A stretch of 32,606 nt of DNA from Ramicandelaber brevisporus. Its lineage: Eukaryota; Kickxellomycota; Ramicandelaberales; Ramicandelaberaceae. The DNA is taken from positions 1 through 32,606 of the forward strand of contig MU602925.1 of NCBI GenBank assembly GCA_025201865.1, written 5' to 3'. The notes under the pieces were generated by a model. The model had not been told where the DNA came from. It ran no database searches and saw nothing but the letters and a program-made list of their open reading frames with translations. Positions 24,976-32,606 of the stretch are shown here, in pieces; position 1 is the stretch's first letter, and the number at the start of each line of letters is the position of its first letter. The translations under genes and the position numbers were made by a program.

Positions 24976-27900
24976 ATGCTTCAGGACATTGCGACTACTG
25001 ACCTCCATCGGTTGATTCTCGACCAGCTCGCGTCAGCTGTCGCGCTCTCGGCCAAGGGCAAGAACAAGCCAGGTGAGGACGACCCGGCGATCAAATGTAT
25101 GCTCGAGCAGTGCCCTCTGCTTCCCTCGGCCGAGTTTCCGTCTCCGCTGATGTCACAGCGCCATCAGCACGGTGTCATGTCTCTCGCCAAGCTGGCTGCG
25201 ACAACGGCCGGCGCTTCCACGCAGCAGGCTAGCGTAGACAAGCTGCTCGAGTATGTTGCTGCGCTCCACAAGTTCTCGTACCCGGTGAACTATCGCTGGC
25301 GCATCGAGTCACCAGAGAACGAGTTTGTGCGTATCTTGTTTGCGCGCATGTTTGAGGTTGCCGATGCACTGCGTGCAGCTGACCAGGTTGAGCAAGCTGA
25401 GCGCGTGATCGGTGCACTGTGGACTTCGCTCCAGCAGATGATTGATTTGGTCATGTCTAAGCCTGCAGAGAGTACTGCAGGTGCAGGTGCTGGTGCTGGT
25501 GCTGGTGCTGCAATGGACGTAGCCTCTGATATGCATGTGTGCACTTTTATACTGCCAGCTATCAATGGTATTCTGCAGGCATTTGGCGCCACATCCGTGC
25601 AGCTCCCAAGTGACTACATCGAGCGCATTGCAAGCATTGCAAAGGTGATTCTTGGTTCTGAGTTCCTTGATCGCGTGGAAGAGCGCACTGCTGCCGTTCT
25701 GGCTGCCATTGGCGACGATGATGGCGTTGAAGCTGAGCAGCTGCTTGATAGTGACGGGTTTGTTACGGATGCTGCTAGTATTTTCCTGGCCACTGTCCTT
25801 GGAGGCGGCAATGGCGAGATGGCTCGTCGTACCCTGCGTCGCTACAATGAATCGCAGAGCCCACTTGGCCCGACTCTCATCACCGCTCGTTTCCTCGCCG
25901 TCGTTGCCAATGCCCTGATCCGCGGCCTCAACATCAAGGTCAAGACTACTGACGATGAAGGTTCCACTGCTGGCATTTCAACTGATGTTCTGTGGAACGC
26001 TCTTGCTGCCGACCCAGCTGCCTCTGCCGATGAATCAAAGACCACCGACTCTGTTGATGCTGCCCTTCGTGAGCTGTTTGTTCTCGCCCAGCAGTACTTT
26101 GTGGACATCCACTCGTTCATTTCTGCCAACAGTGGCAGCTTTGCAAGCACAGAGAATTCTGCTGGTAACCCATCGCGCGACTTGTTCTTCGAGACTGAGA
26201 TGCAGGCATTGCGCATTGCTACCCTGTGCATTGTTCATCTCAACGAAATGGACGATGGAATCTTGACTAGCATCCGCTCGGTGCTGAGTGGTCGCCTTTT
26301 GCCACATGCCAAGAGCGCTGCTGTGGCTCGTACCTCTCTGTCGATTGCCAGCGTTATTGTGCCTCGTTTCCCAGAGTACCGCACCGAAGTCATTCGTATT
26401 CTGCTTGGCTACATTATTAGTCCACACCCGTCTGTGCTGTCTAGTGTGTCTTCGTCCACTGCCGCTGCTCAAGGATTCGATGACTCCATGGTCAAACATG
26501 TTGCCACTGCGCTGGTTAACACTCTCAAGCCTCTTCAGGATGGTGCCAAGTACGCGTTGCAGACCATTCAGTCTCTGTTTAGCGCCATCTCTGCCATCGA
26601 GCAGGATACTGAGGATGATCAGCAGCAGCAGCAGCAGCCTGCAAGAAGTGGAAGCGGCCGCTTGTCGAATGCCGATAGTGTCCGCAATGAGCGTACATTC
26701 CGCAGCTCATTGATTGTCATTGGCACGCTCACTCGTGGCTTCCCAACTCCATTTGTTGTCACAACCGCTTCTTCCATGCTGACTCGCATTATGGTCACGC
26801 CTGCAGCCTCTCCGAGATCAGAGCCTGTTGAAACCCTCGCCACTGTCGCTCTCGCTTCGCCAGTTGCTGGCTTCCTTGAGATTATCTCGTCAGTGACGAC
26901 TCATTTACACGGCGGCAGTGGTGGCCGTAGCTCAAACGTGTCTGCATCCGGCGCGCCTGTTCTCGTTTCAGCCTCTACAAGCATTGCACCAGATCCTGCC
27001 ACACAGCGTCAGTACAACAGCATCCTTTGGTCTTTCCGCAAACGCATTGCCACTGGCTTGGCCGACCGCGACGACCTGCGCATGCCCTATCTGATTCACC
27101 TGCTCGGCTCCTTCGTTGATCAGATGGCCAGTATCCAGGTTGTCATCAATGCCTCCACTGCAACCAAGGCTGAATTGGCTCAGCGTATCTCTGAGGAAGC
27201 CTCCAACTATTTTGATGTTCTGAGCGAGCTGCTTGCTCTTCCTGGATTCGAGCCTCACCTGACTCCGACTGCTGATTTAGTGGCCGTATTCCGTAATGCA
27301 TGGTTCCTGTTTGTGCTGCATGGATTCCTCGTTGATCCTGTTCTGGTGAAGAAGCTCGGTGCTGCGCTTGTTTCCATCGCAGCCAAGTCACCCGTGCTCG
27401 TCCTCGAATCCGAGCTCAACTATCTGGACAAGCATCTTGAGTACAACACTGTGCTGTCTCGTGGCACATCGCAAGACTCAACTCGCACATTGTCGGCCCA
27501 ACTGGCGCAGCTTCTTCCAACCATCTCAGTTCGTGAGCTCTCACCTGCGCAGATTGTGTTTGTTCTGGCTGTGTATTACATTGAGTCTGCGCGTGCTCGG
27601 ACTGGCAACTGCGAGCACATCTTCCGCTACTTTGACAATGCTGGCGTAATCGCTTCTCCAGCCGCCGTGTCCGCTCTTGAGGCTATTGCTCTGCGCTCCG
27701 TTGGCGGTTTCATCTCCGAACTGCAGCGCAACAGCGGCGGCAGCAGCACCAGCGGCGTGTTTGGTGCAAAGGATGCTGCCCACATTCGTGCTCAGGTGCG
27801 TGCTCTTCTTGTCCACATGACGCATCACCATGAGCGTGTCAGTATCCTGGCCCGTGACTGCACTGCCAGTATCCTGCGTGTCTTCCCTCAGGTGCTTCTT

Positions 27901-30900
27901 GACCGCGGTGTTCTGACCAGCATCTTTGAGATTGTCCAGTTGCTCTGGCAGGGTTGCAAGGCTGAGCTTGACGACCAGTTTGCTCCAGTCTACTTCTTCA
28001 CTTCCGAGAAGCTCAACTTGACCATCCAGCTACCCGATTCTCTTGTGTACCGTCAGCAGCTTCTTACCCGCTTTTACGAAGCTGCCCGCGGCTGGCTCCT
28101 CTCAGTTGCACGCTCTGCCCCGCTCGAGCTGGATGGATACCTTCAAGGCTACTTGGCTGACTTTACTGGCTACCGTGGTGGTTTCGATGCACACGTTGGT
28201 CGCGGTTTGGCTCTGGACATCGGCCGCTGCCTCTACACTGACTCTGATGCCAACACCATCACCGCCTCTTCGGCAGCCAAGTCTCTTATGAATGACCTAA
28301 TGCCTGATCTTGGAAATAGCTTAATGCTGGCTGACAATTCTTCTGGATTTGTCTTGAAGCACGGTGCTCGCTGCTTCTACGATGGCCAGGCTCAAGCATT
28401 GCGTGATGTTCAAGTGTCTGACACTGCTCTAGCTGCTGATATCAAGGAGAAGCTCGAGGCCGTGGCAAAGCAGGCCGCTCAGCGTGCATCAGCAGCATCA
28501 GCATCAGGACCAGCAGCAGCATCCTCCGCTCAGGCTGTTCCGGAGCTGGATCTGAGCACTCTGCCATCGCTGTTTGGCCGTGCGCGCAGTACCATTGCTA
28601 CTCTGAAGACACTGGACGCCGAGCTCATTCGTTTGCTTGTGTGGATTCCAATGCATGTGTTTACTGATAATGTGATGCAGATGGCAGTGTCGACTTGGGC
28701 TCAGTTGATTGCCGAACGTCCTGAGACGGAACTTGTGATTATGGTCGAACTCGCTGTTTGCTGGGCTCACTTGGCTCTGCATCGTCGCGGTCTGTTTACT
28801 CAGCGCTTCTGCCCTCGCAATGTCTTCGAGGCCAAGATGCAGTACGCTCCGTCCGACAAAGGCTCTCGCCAGCGCGCATTTGCTATCATCTCCCAGGAAA
28901 TCAAACCACACGAGACTCTGGTTCAGTTCCTGCTTAACCGCTTTGATGTCACTCGCTTCCAGTCTCCAGATGTCGTGCTGACCATGACCCGTCTGATGCA
29001 GGTTACAATCACACATCGTGCTTTACTCAGCACTCACATGCTGGCTCGCAAGGGCCGCTTCCAGTTGGTTCTGCTCTGCTTCAAGCTGCTGCAGTGTCCA
29101 TTCCCAAGCCCGATCGCCGAGTCGCTCTTCCGTCGCGGTGTGTACAACATGGCGTTTGACTGGTTCTCGATGGCGCCGCGCTGGTCATTCAGCAGTGCCA
29201 AGCAAGCACTGAAGGCCGAGCTGCTCGTGCTGATTGATTGCCATGCTCACATTCGTCGCGATAAGGAGGTGTTGGACTCGCGTGTTCGTGGTGTGATTTC
29301 CTGGCAACCAAATGCCACCGCATCCGTGGATAGCCCTGCAGCATCAACTCGAACCAACTCAATTCTTGCAGTGCCAAGTGGTAGTGGTGGTGAGATTGCT
29401 GATGCTCCATCGACCATTTTAGGTGAAGACCGCCAGGCTGTTACGCGCCGCACTCGTCATTACCGCAATCTGCTTCTGCTGCTGCTTGAGAGTGAGATTC
29501 TGCGTCTTTATACCTGGTGCGCGCCAACCAAGGACAGCGGCATCGCCATTTCTGGTCTTCCCGATGTGACCAAATTCAAAGAGACTGTCGCCTCGCTGAC
29601 GGATGCCAACTGGCACAACATGATTGCCGATGCCTGGGACTGGTCGCCGCGTCTCGCTGTGTTCATGTCAGAGCGCTTCACTCATCTTGCCATTGCTCGT
29701 GAGCTGACTGTTCTCGTCCAGCGCTTCCCCCGCGATGCTGTCGACATTCCAGAGGCTGTGGGCTTCCTTCTTGCTCCACCAGCGACAGCTTCAACTCCGT
29801 CTGCCAACGCGGCATCCCACTTGAATCTGGCGCAGCTCAAGTATTTGTTGTTCTGGGCTCCAGTGCCACCCATCTCTGCCACATCATATCTCACCAGCAA
29901 TCTTGGCTCCAACCCGCTGGTACTGCAGTATGCCATGCGCAGTCTCGAGCACCATCCAGTTGATGTGGTCTTCTTCTACATTCCGCAGATTGTGCAGGCG
30001 CTGCGCCATGATCCACTTGGCTACATTGAGCGCTACATTCTGGAAGCTGCCAAGATTTCTCAGCTGTTTGCCCACCAGATTATTTGGAACATGGATGCCA
30101 ACATGTACAGGGACGATGATATGAAGATTCCAGATTCCCTCAAACCAGCTCTTGACCGCGTCATTGCCACCATTGTTGCCGGCTTGTCCGGCGCCGACCG
30201 TGAATTCTACCGCCGTGAGTTCAAGTTCTTTGGTGAAGTTACCAACATCTCTGGCAAGCTCAAGCCGTTCATCAAGAAGTCGAAGCCCGAGAAGAAGCGC
30301 AAGATTGACGAAGAACTGCGCCTCATCAAGGTTGACCCGGGTGTGTATCTGCCAAGTAATCCAGAAGGTGTTGTTGTGGATATTGACTACGATTCTGGCC
30401 GTCCGCTGCAGAGTCATGCCAAGGCTCCATTCATGGCCACGTTTATGGTGCGCAAGGATCCATCTTCTCAGGATGTGCTGCAGAACATTGTTGAGCCAGC
30501 GCGCCAATCTGATGCCGAGGCTGCTGTGCCAACTTCAGTTGCTCCAACCTCATCAGCTCTCTCCAAGGGCACTTCCGAGACGCGCGGTTCGCTGACTGTC
30601 CGCCAGGCTGCCATCTTCAAGGTGGGTGATGACTGTCGCCAGGATGTGCTCGCTCTCCAGCTAATTGCCATCTTCAAGAACATCTTCACGTCCGTTGGTC
30701 TTGACCTGTACCTGTTCCCTTATCGCGTCGTAGCTACTGGTGCGGGCAAAGGCATGATTGACGTCATTCCAAACTCGATTTCGCGTGATCAGCTTGGCCG
30801 CGAGAAGATTAACGACATGTTCCACTACTTTACATTCAAGTTTGGCAACCCAGACACCATCAAGTTCCAGCAGGCTCGTACCAACTTTGTGCAGTCCGTT

Positions 30901-31383
30901 GCGGCCTACTCTGTCATTCTCTACCTTCTCCAAATCAAGGATCGCCACAATGGCAACATCATGCTGGACGACCAAGGCCACGTCATCCACATTGATTTTG
31001 GTTTCCTGCTCGACATTGCTCCTGGCGGCATCAACTTTGAGAGCAGTCCGTTCAAGCTCACGACCGAGATGATCAATGTGATGGGTGGCGGCCGACAGGC
31101 TCAAGCCTACAAGCTGTTCACGGAGCTGTGCATCAAGGCATATTTGGCGGTGCGTCCACATGCTGAAGAGATTGTGCAAATGGTGACGCTCATGGCTGAG
31201 TCGGGCTTGCCGTGCTTCAAGGGTGAGCCCACACTGAAGAAGCTGCGTGCGAGATTTATGCTGGATTTGACGGAAGACCAGGCTGCGCAGTTTATGAGCG
31301 ATCGTATTGCGGAATCGTACGAGAACAAACGCACCACTCTTTATGACAAGTTCCAAGCTCTCCAGAACGGCATCCCATACTAA
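24976..31383 (+). CDS. STT4: Phosphatidylinositol 4-kinase III alpha (Stt4/PI4KA)
   Basis: A 2135-residue intronless lipid kinase making PI4P at the plasma membrane, in other fungi within a complex with Efr3 and Ypp1. Length fits the family (roughly 1900-2100). The first ~1600 residues are alpha-helical solenoid. The accessory PIK/lipid-kinase helical region lies near 1640-1720 (LQYAMRSLEHHPVDVVFFYI, LFAHQIIWNMDANM). The N-lobe lead-in LPSNPEGVVVDIDYDSGRPL is typical of PI4K. The catalytic domain (1874-2135) has K1882 in AIFKVGDDCRQD, the catalytic loop D1989-R-H-N-G-N1994 and D2007-F-G. The C-terminus ends right after the kinase (LQNGIPY), as expected. Oddities are a basic KKSKPEKKRK stretch in the linker before the kinase, an Ala-Gly repeat near residue 175 and Gln/Ser loops. 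The ATG at 24976 is the first in frame. Confidence 0.97.
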   Translation: MLQDIATTDLHRLILDQLASAVALSAKGKNKPGEDDPAIKCMLEQCPLLPSAEFPSPLMSQRHQHGVMSLAKLAATTAGASTQQASVDKLLEYVAALHKFSYPVNYRWRIESPENEFVRILFARMFEVADALRAADQVEQAERVIGALWTSLQQMIDLVMSKPAESTAGAGAGAGAGAAMDVASDMHVCTFILPAINGILQAFGATSVQLPSDYIERIASIAKVILGSEFLDRVEERTAAVLAAIGDDDGVEAEQLLDSDGFVTDAASIFLATVLGGGNGEMARRTLRRYNESQSPLGPTLITARFLAVVANALIRGLNIKVKTTDDEGSTAGISTDVLWNALAADPAASADESKTTDSVDAALRELFVLAQQYFVDIHSFISANSGSFASTENSAGNPSRDLFFETEMQALRIATLCIVHLNEMDDGILTSIRSVLSGRLLPHAKSAAVARTSLSIASVIVPRFPEYRTEVIRILLGYIISPHPSVLSSVSSSTAAAQGFDDSMVKHVATALVNTLKPLQDGAKYALQTIQSLFSAISAIEQDTEDDQQQQQQPARSGSGRLSNADSVRNERTFRSSLIVIGTLTRGFPTPFVVTTASSMLTRIMVTPAASPRSEPVETLATVALASPVAGFLEIISSVTTHLHGGSGGRSSNVSASGAPVLVSASTSIAPDPATQRQYNSILWSFRKRIATGLADRDDLRMPYLIHLLGSFVDQMASIQVVINASTATKAELAQRISEEASNYFDVLSELLALPGFEPHLTPTADLVAVFRNAWFLFVLHGFLVDPVLVKKLGAALVSIAAKSPVLVLESELNYLDKHLEYNTVLSRGTSQDSTRTLSAQLAQLLPTISVRELSPAQIVFVLAVYYIESARARTGNCEHIFRYFDNAGVIASPAAVSALEAIALRSVGGFISELQRNSGGSSTSGVFGAKDAAHIRAQVRALLVHMTHHHERVSILARDCTASILRVFPQVLLDRGVLTSIFEIVQLLWQGCKAELDDQFAPVYFFTSEKLNLTIQLPDSLVYRQQLLTRFYEAARGWLLSVARSAPLELDGYLQGYLADFTGYRGGFDAHVGRGLALDIGRCLYTDSDANTITASSAAKSLMNDLMPDLGNSLMLADNSSGFVLKHGARCFYDGQAQALRDVQVSDTALAADIKEKLEAVAKQAAQRASAASASGPAAASSAQAVPELDLSTLPSLFGRARSTIATLKTLDAELIRLLVWIPMHVFTDNVMQMAVSTWAQLIAERPETELVIMVELAVCWAHLALHRRGLFTQRFCPRNVFEAKMQYAPSDKGSRQRAFAIISQEIKPHETLVQFLLNRFDVTRFQSPDVVLTMTRLMQVTITHRALLSTHMLARKGRFQLVLLCFKLLQCPFPSPIAESLFRRGVYNMAFDWFSMAPRWSFSSAKQALKAELLVLIDCHAHIRRDKEVLDSRVRGVISWQPNATASVDSPAASTRTNSILAVPSGSGGEIADAPSTILGEDRQAVTRRTRHYRNLLLLLLESEILRLYTWCAPTKDSGIAISGLPDVTKFKETVASLTDANWHNMIADAWDWSPRLAVFMSERFTHLAIARELTVLVQRFPRDAVDIPEAVGFLLAPPATASTPSANAASHLNLAQLKYLLFWAPVPPISATSYLTSNLGSNPLVLQYAMRSLEHHPVDVVFFYIPQIVQALRHDPLGYIERYILEAAKISQLFAHQIIWNMDANMYRDDDMKIPDSLKPALDRVIATIVAGLSGADREFYRREFKFFGEVTNISGKLKPFIKKSKPEKKRKIDEELRLIKVDPGVYLPSNPEGVVVDIDYDSGRPLQSHAKAPFMATFMVRKDPSSQDVLQNIVEPARQSDAEAAVPTSVAPTSSALSKGTSETRGSLTVRQAAIFKVGDDCRQDVLALQLIAIFKNIFTSVGLDLYLFPYRVVATGAGKGMIDVIPNSISRDQLGREKINDMFHYFTFKFGNPDTIKFQQARTNFVQSVAAYSVILYLLQIKDRHNGNIMLDDQGHVIHIDFGFLLDIAPGGINFESSPFKLTTEMINVMGGGRQAQAYKLFTELCIKAYLAVRPHAEEIVQMVTLMAESGLPCFKGEPTLKKLRARFMLDLTEDQAAQFMSDRIAESYENKRTTLYDKFQALQNGIPY

Positions 31384-31630
31384 TTCTCTCTCACTAACTC
31401 TCTCTCTCTCTCATTTCTCTCATATCTTTCTTTCTTTAAACTCGACTCTCTTAACAAACACACCTTTGACTCTCAAGCTGCGGTCTGGAGTCACCATCTG
31501 TCACACCCAATCTTTGTATTCACACTGCTGTCACTGCTGCGGCCAATCACTGTCATATCTGAGTGATATATTAATCTCCGATGTTGCACAGCTTGGCAGT
31601 GTCGCTCTGCTTTCTGACAAATCCTTCAGT

Positions 31631-31670
<40 letters not shown>

Positions 31671-31693
31671 GCGAAAACTGAATAGCAAACATT
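31384..31693. other. Intergenic region, STT4 end to acetyltransferase
   Basis: 310 bases: CT-rich 3' flank of STT4 (CTCTCTCTCTCTCTC near 31397-31412), an unremarkable middle part, then an (AAC)13 microsatellite at 31631-31669 lying 25 bases before the next ATG. No gene seen. Confidence 0.5.
31631..31670 (+). repeat. (AAC)13 microsatellite in 5' leader
   Basis: Thirteen pure AAC units end ~24 bases upstream of the GNAT start codon, so they are probably in its 5' UTR. The unit type is the same as the CAA tract in the BRD8-like gene. Confidence 0.95.
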
Positions 31694-32344
31694 ATGACAA
31701 CTTCGCCTGCTTTTGTTCTGACGGCGTATCGCCGCGCTGACACACCAGCTCTCTACCACCTCATTTCCACAAACCCTGAGGTCACCAAGTGGACCGGCTT
31801 GCCTCTGCCTTATCAGCTGAGCGACGCAGAATGGTTCCTGGACCGCGCCTCTGTTGACCGCATCGTTGACACCGACAAACCACGCCGTTTCTTTGTTTGG
31901 GCGATTCGCGATCGAACAACCGATGCTTTGATTGGCAGCATTGGCGTACATCCTATTGCGCGCGGCGGTTCCAACATGAAGACCGACAATCCAGAGTACA
32001 AATCGCTACTGGTGGACTACATGCCCGAAGGTGAATACATGATCGGCTACTATATCGATAAAGAATACTATGGTCGCGGCATCATGACCGGCGTTGTCAA
32101 AGCGGTAACAGAGCGAGTATTGAACGGAATCGTTGATGACACTGTGTTTGATAAAGAGCGCGACCATGTCGATCAGGTGGTGAGAGTGCCTCGTCTGAAC
32201 GCGGAATACTATGAGGGCAACATGGGCTCACTGCGGGTGTTGATCAAGAATGGATTTGTGGAGCAAGAGAAGTGCAGCATTAGAATATGGCGTGCATCAG
32301 GTAAGCCAGTCAGATCACCATGGTTAGTCAAAACCTGCGTTTAA
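31694..32344 (+). CDS. GNAT-family N-acetyltransferase (RimJ/RimL type)
   Basis: A 216-residue acetyl-CoA-dependent acetyltransferase. The order of elements is that of RimJ/RimL-like GNATs: FVLTAYRRADTPALYHLI at the N-terminus, TDALIGSIGVHPIA (strands 2-3), EYMIGYYIDKEYYGRGIMT with the acetyl-CoA pyrophosphate loop at G127-R128-G129, and NMGSLRVLIKNGFVEQE (Asn-x-x-Ser-x3-Leu-x2-x-Gly-Phe) at the C-terminal half. The acceptor substrate is not predictable; small molecules or protein N-termini are both known for the family. An acidic insert (IVDDTVFDKERDHVDQVV) between the last helices is longer than usual. The ATG at 31694 gives a complete domain. Confidence 0.9.
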   Translation: MTTSPAFVLTAYRRADTPALYHLISTNPEVTKWTGLPLPYQLSDAEWFLDRASVDRIVDTDKPRRFFVWAIRDRTTDALIGSIGVHPIARGGSNMKTDNPEYKSLLVDYMPEGEYMIGYYIDKEYYGRGIMTGVVKAVTERVLNGIVDDTVFDKERDHVDQVVRVPRLNAEYYEGNMGSLRVLIKNGFVEQEKCSIRIWRASGKPVRSPWLVKTCV

Positions 32345-32606
32345 GTGAGTATTGCAAACCTTTTATTTTCAACACGTAAACAATCAAATAATATGATATG
32401 ATATGATATGATATGGTATGATATTAAAGGATGCACATTCTTCTACATCTAATATTACAATTGCCTTTTTGGATCTCTTTTGTGTTACAGTGGGAATCTG
32501 CAAGGCAGTGGACACGGGATCCCTATCCGAAAAAAATGGCGCCACTTCTCCAAACTAGTTATATTAGCAAAAAGATATATTTCAAACAGCTAATTTACTA
32601 GTAACA
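32345..32606. other. AT-rich flank with ATATG pentanucleotide repeat
   Basis: The 3' flank of the acetyltransferase gene, running to the window end. Five exact ATATG units and one variant lie at 32391-32420. No ORF or RNA gene seen. Confidence 0.5.
32391..32420 (+). repeat. (ATATG)5 pentanucleotide repeat plus one variant unit
   Basis: Units at 32391, 32396, 32401, 32406 and 32411 are exact ATATG; the sixth is GTATG. It lies ~46 bases after the acetyltransferase stop. Confidence 0.9.

Noticed and set aside
24814-25008. N-terminal extension of the F-box protein to ATG 25008
   Set aside because: It would overlap the STT4 coding start, is Lys-rich without domain signal, and the F-box begins right after ATG 24813.
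29884-31356. Antisense frames of 207 and 231 codons over STT4
   Set aside because: They overlap the most conserved part of the kinase and mirror its codon bias; no domain is visible.
1-32606. tRNA, rRNA, snoRNA genes or CRISPR arrays
   Set aside because: Reading the intergenic regions on both strands, I found no tRNA-like B-box/cloverleaf, no convincing C/D box pair and no spaced direct-repeat array. A covariance-model scan would be decisive.

Overview
The window looks like nuclear DNA of a fungus, probably an early-diverging lineage. The cellular genes are fungal or opisthokont: a PI4-kinase III alpha (Stt4), Atg8, a BRD8/Bdc1-like NuA4 bromodomain protein, a two-domain Pnk1-type DNA end-repair enzyme, a voltage-gated proton channel, and secreted Ser/Thr/Pro-rich proteins with a cupredoxin-like core. 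Genes are compact and mostly intronless. The only intron I can place with confidence is in ATG8. Homopolymer T/A runs, CAA/AAC microsatellites and polyGln tracts are frequent. I cannot name the species.

Layout. 1-6.7 kb: two same-strand secreted, low-complexity proteins, one a charge-segregated Lys/Arg then Glu/Pro polymer and the other an apparent cupredoxin split by a mucin-like insert. 6.9-10.7 kb: Hv1 proton channel (-), Pnk1 (+), Atg8 (-). 11.3-19.7 kb: a more AT-rich, accessory-looking block, all on the minus strand. It holds a 1184-residue protein with a USP-like region, a complete EEP-nuclease motif set and a homeodomain; a membrane RING-H2 protein; and a tandemly duplicated C2H2/OrsD-like zinc-finger gene that carries a stop codon and a frameshift. 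20.2-32.6 kb: BRD8-like protein (+), small single-pass membrane protein (-), F-box protein (-), Stt4 (+) and a GNAT acetyltransferase (+).

Functional links are loose, as expected for a eukaryotic chromosome. Several genes relate to ubiquitin-type biology (RING, F-box, USP-like region, Atg8), but nothing in the sequence shows that they work together. The strongest candidate for something undescribed is the USP-like/EEP/homeodomain protein at 11332-14886. Next come the broken zinc-finger gene, the charge-block secreted protein and the split cupredoxin.
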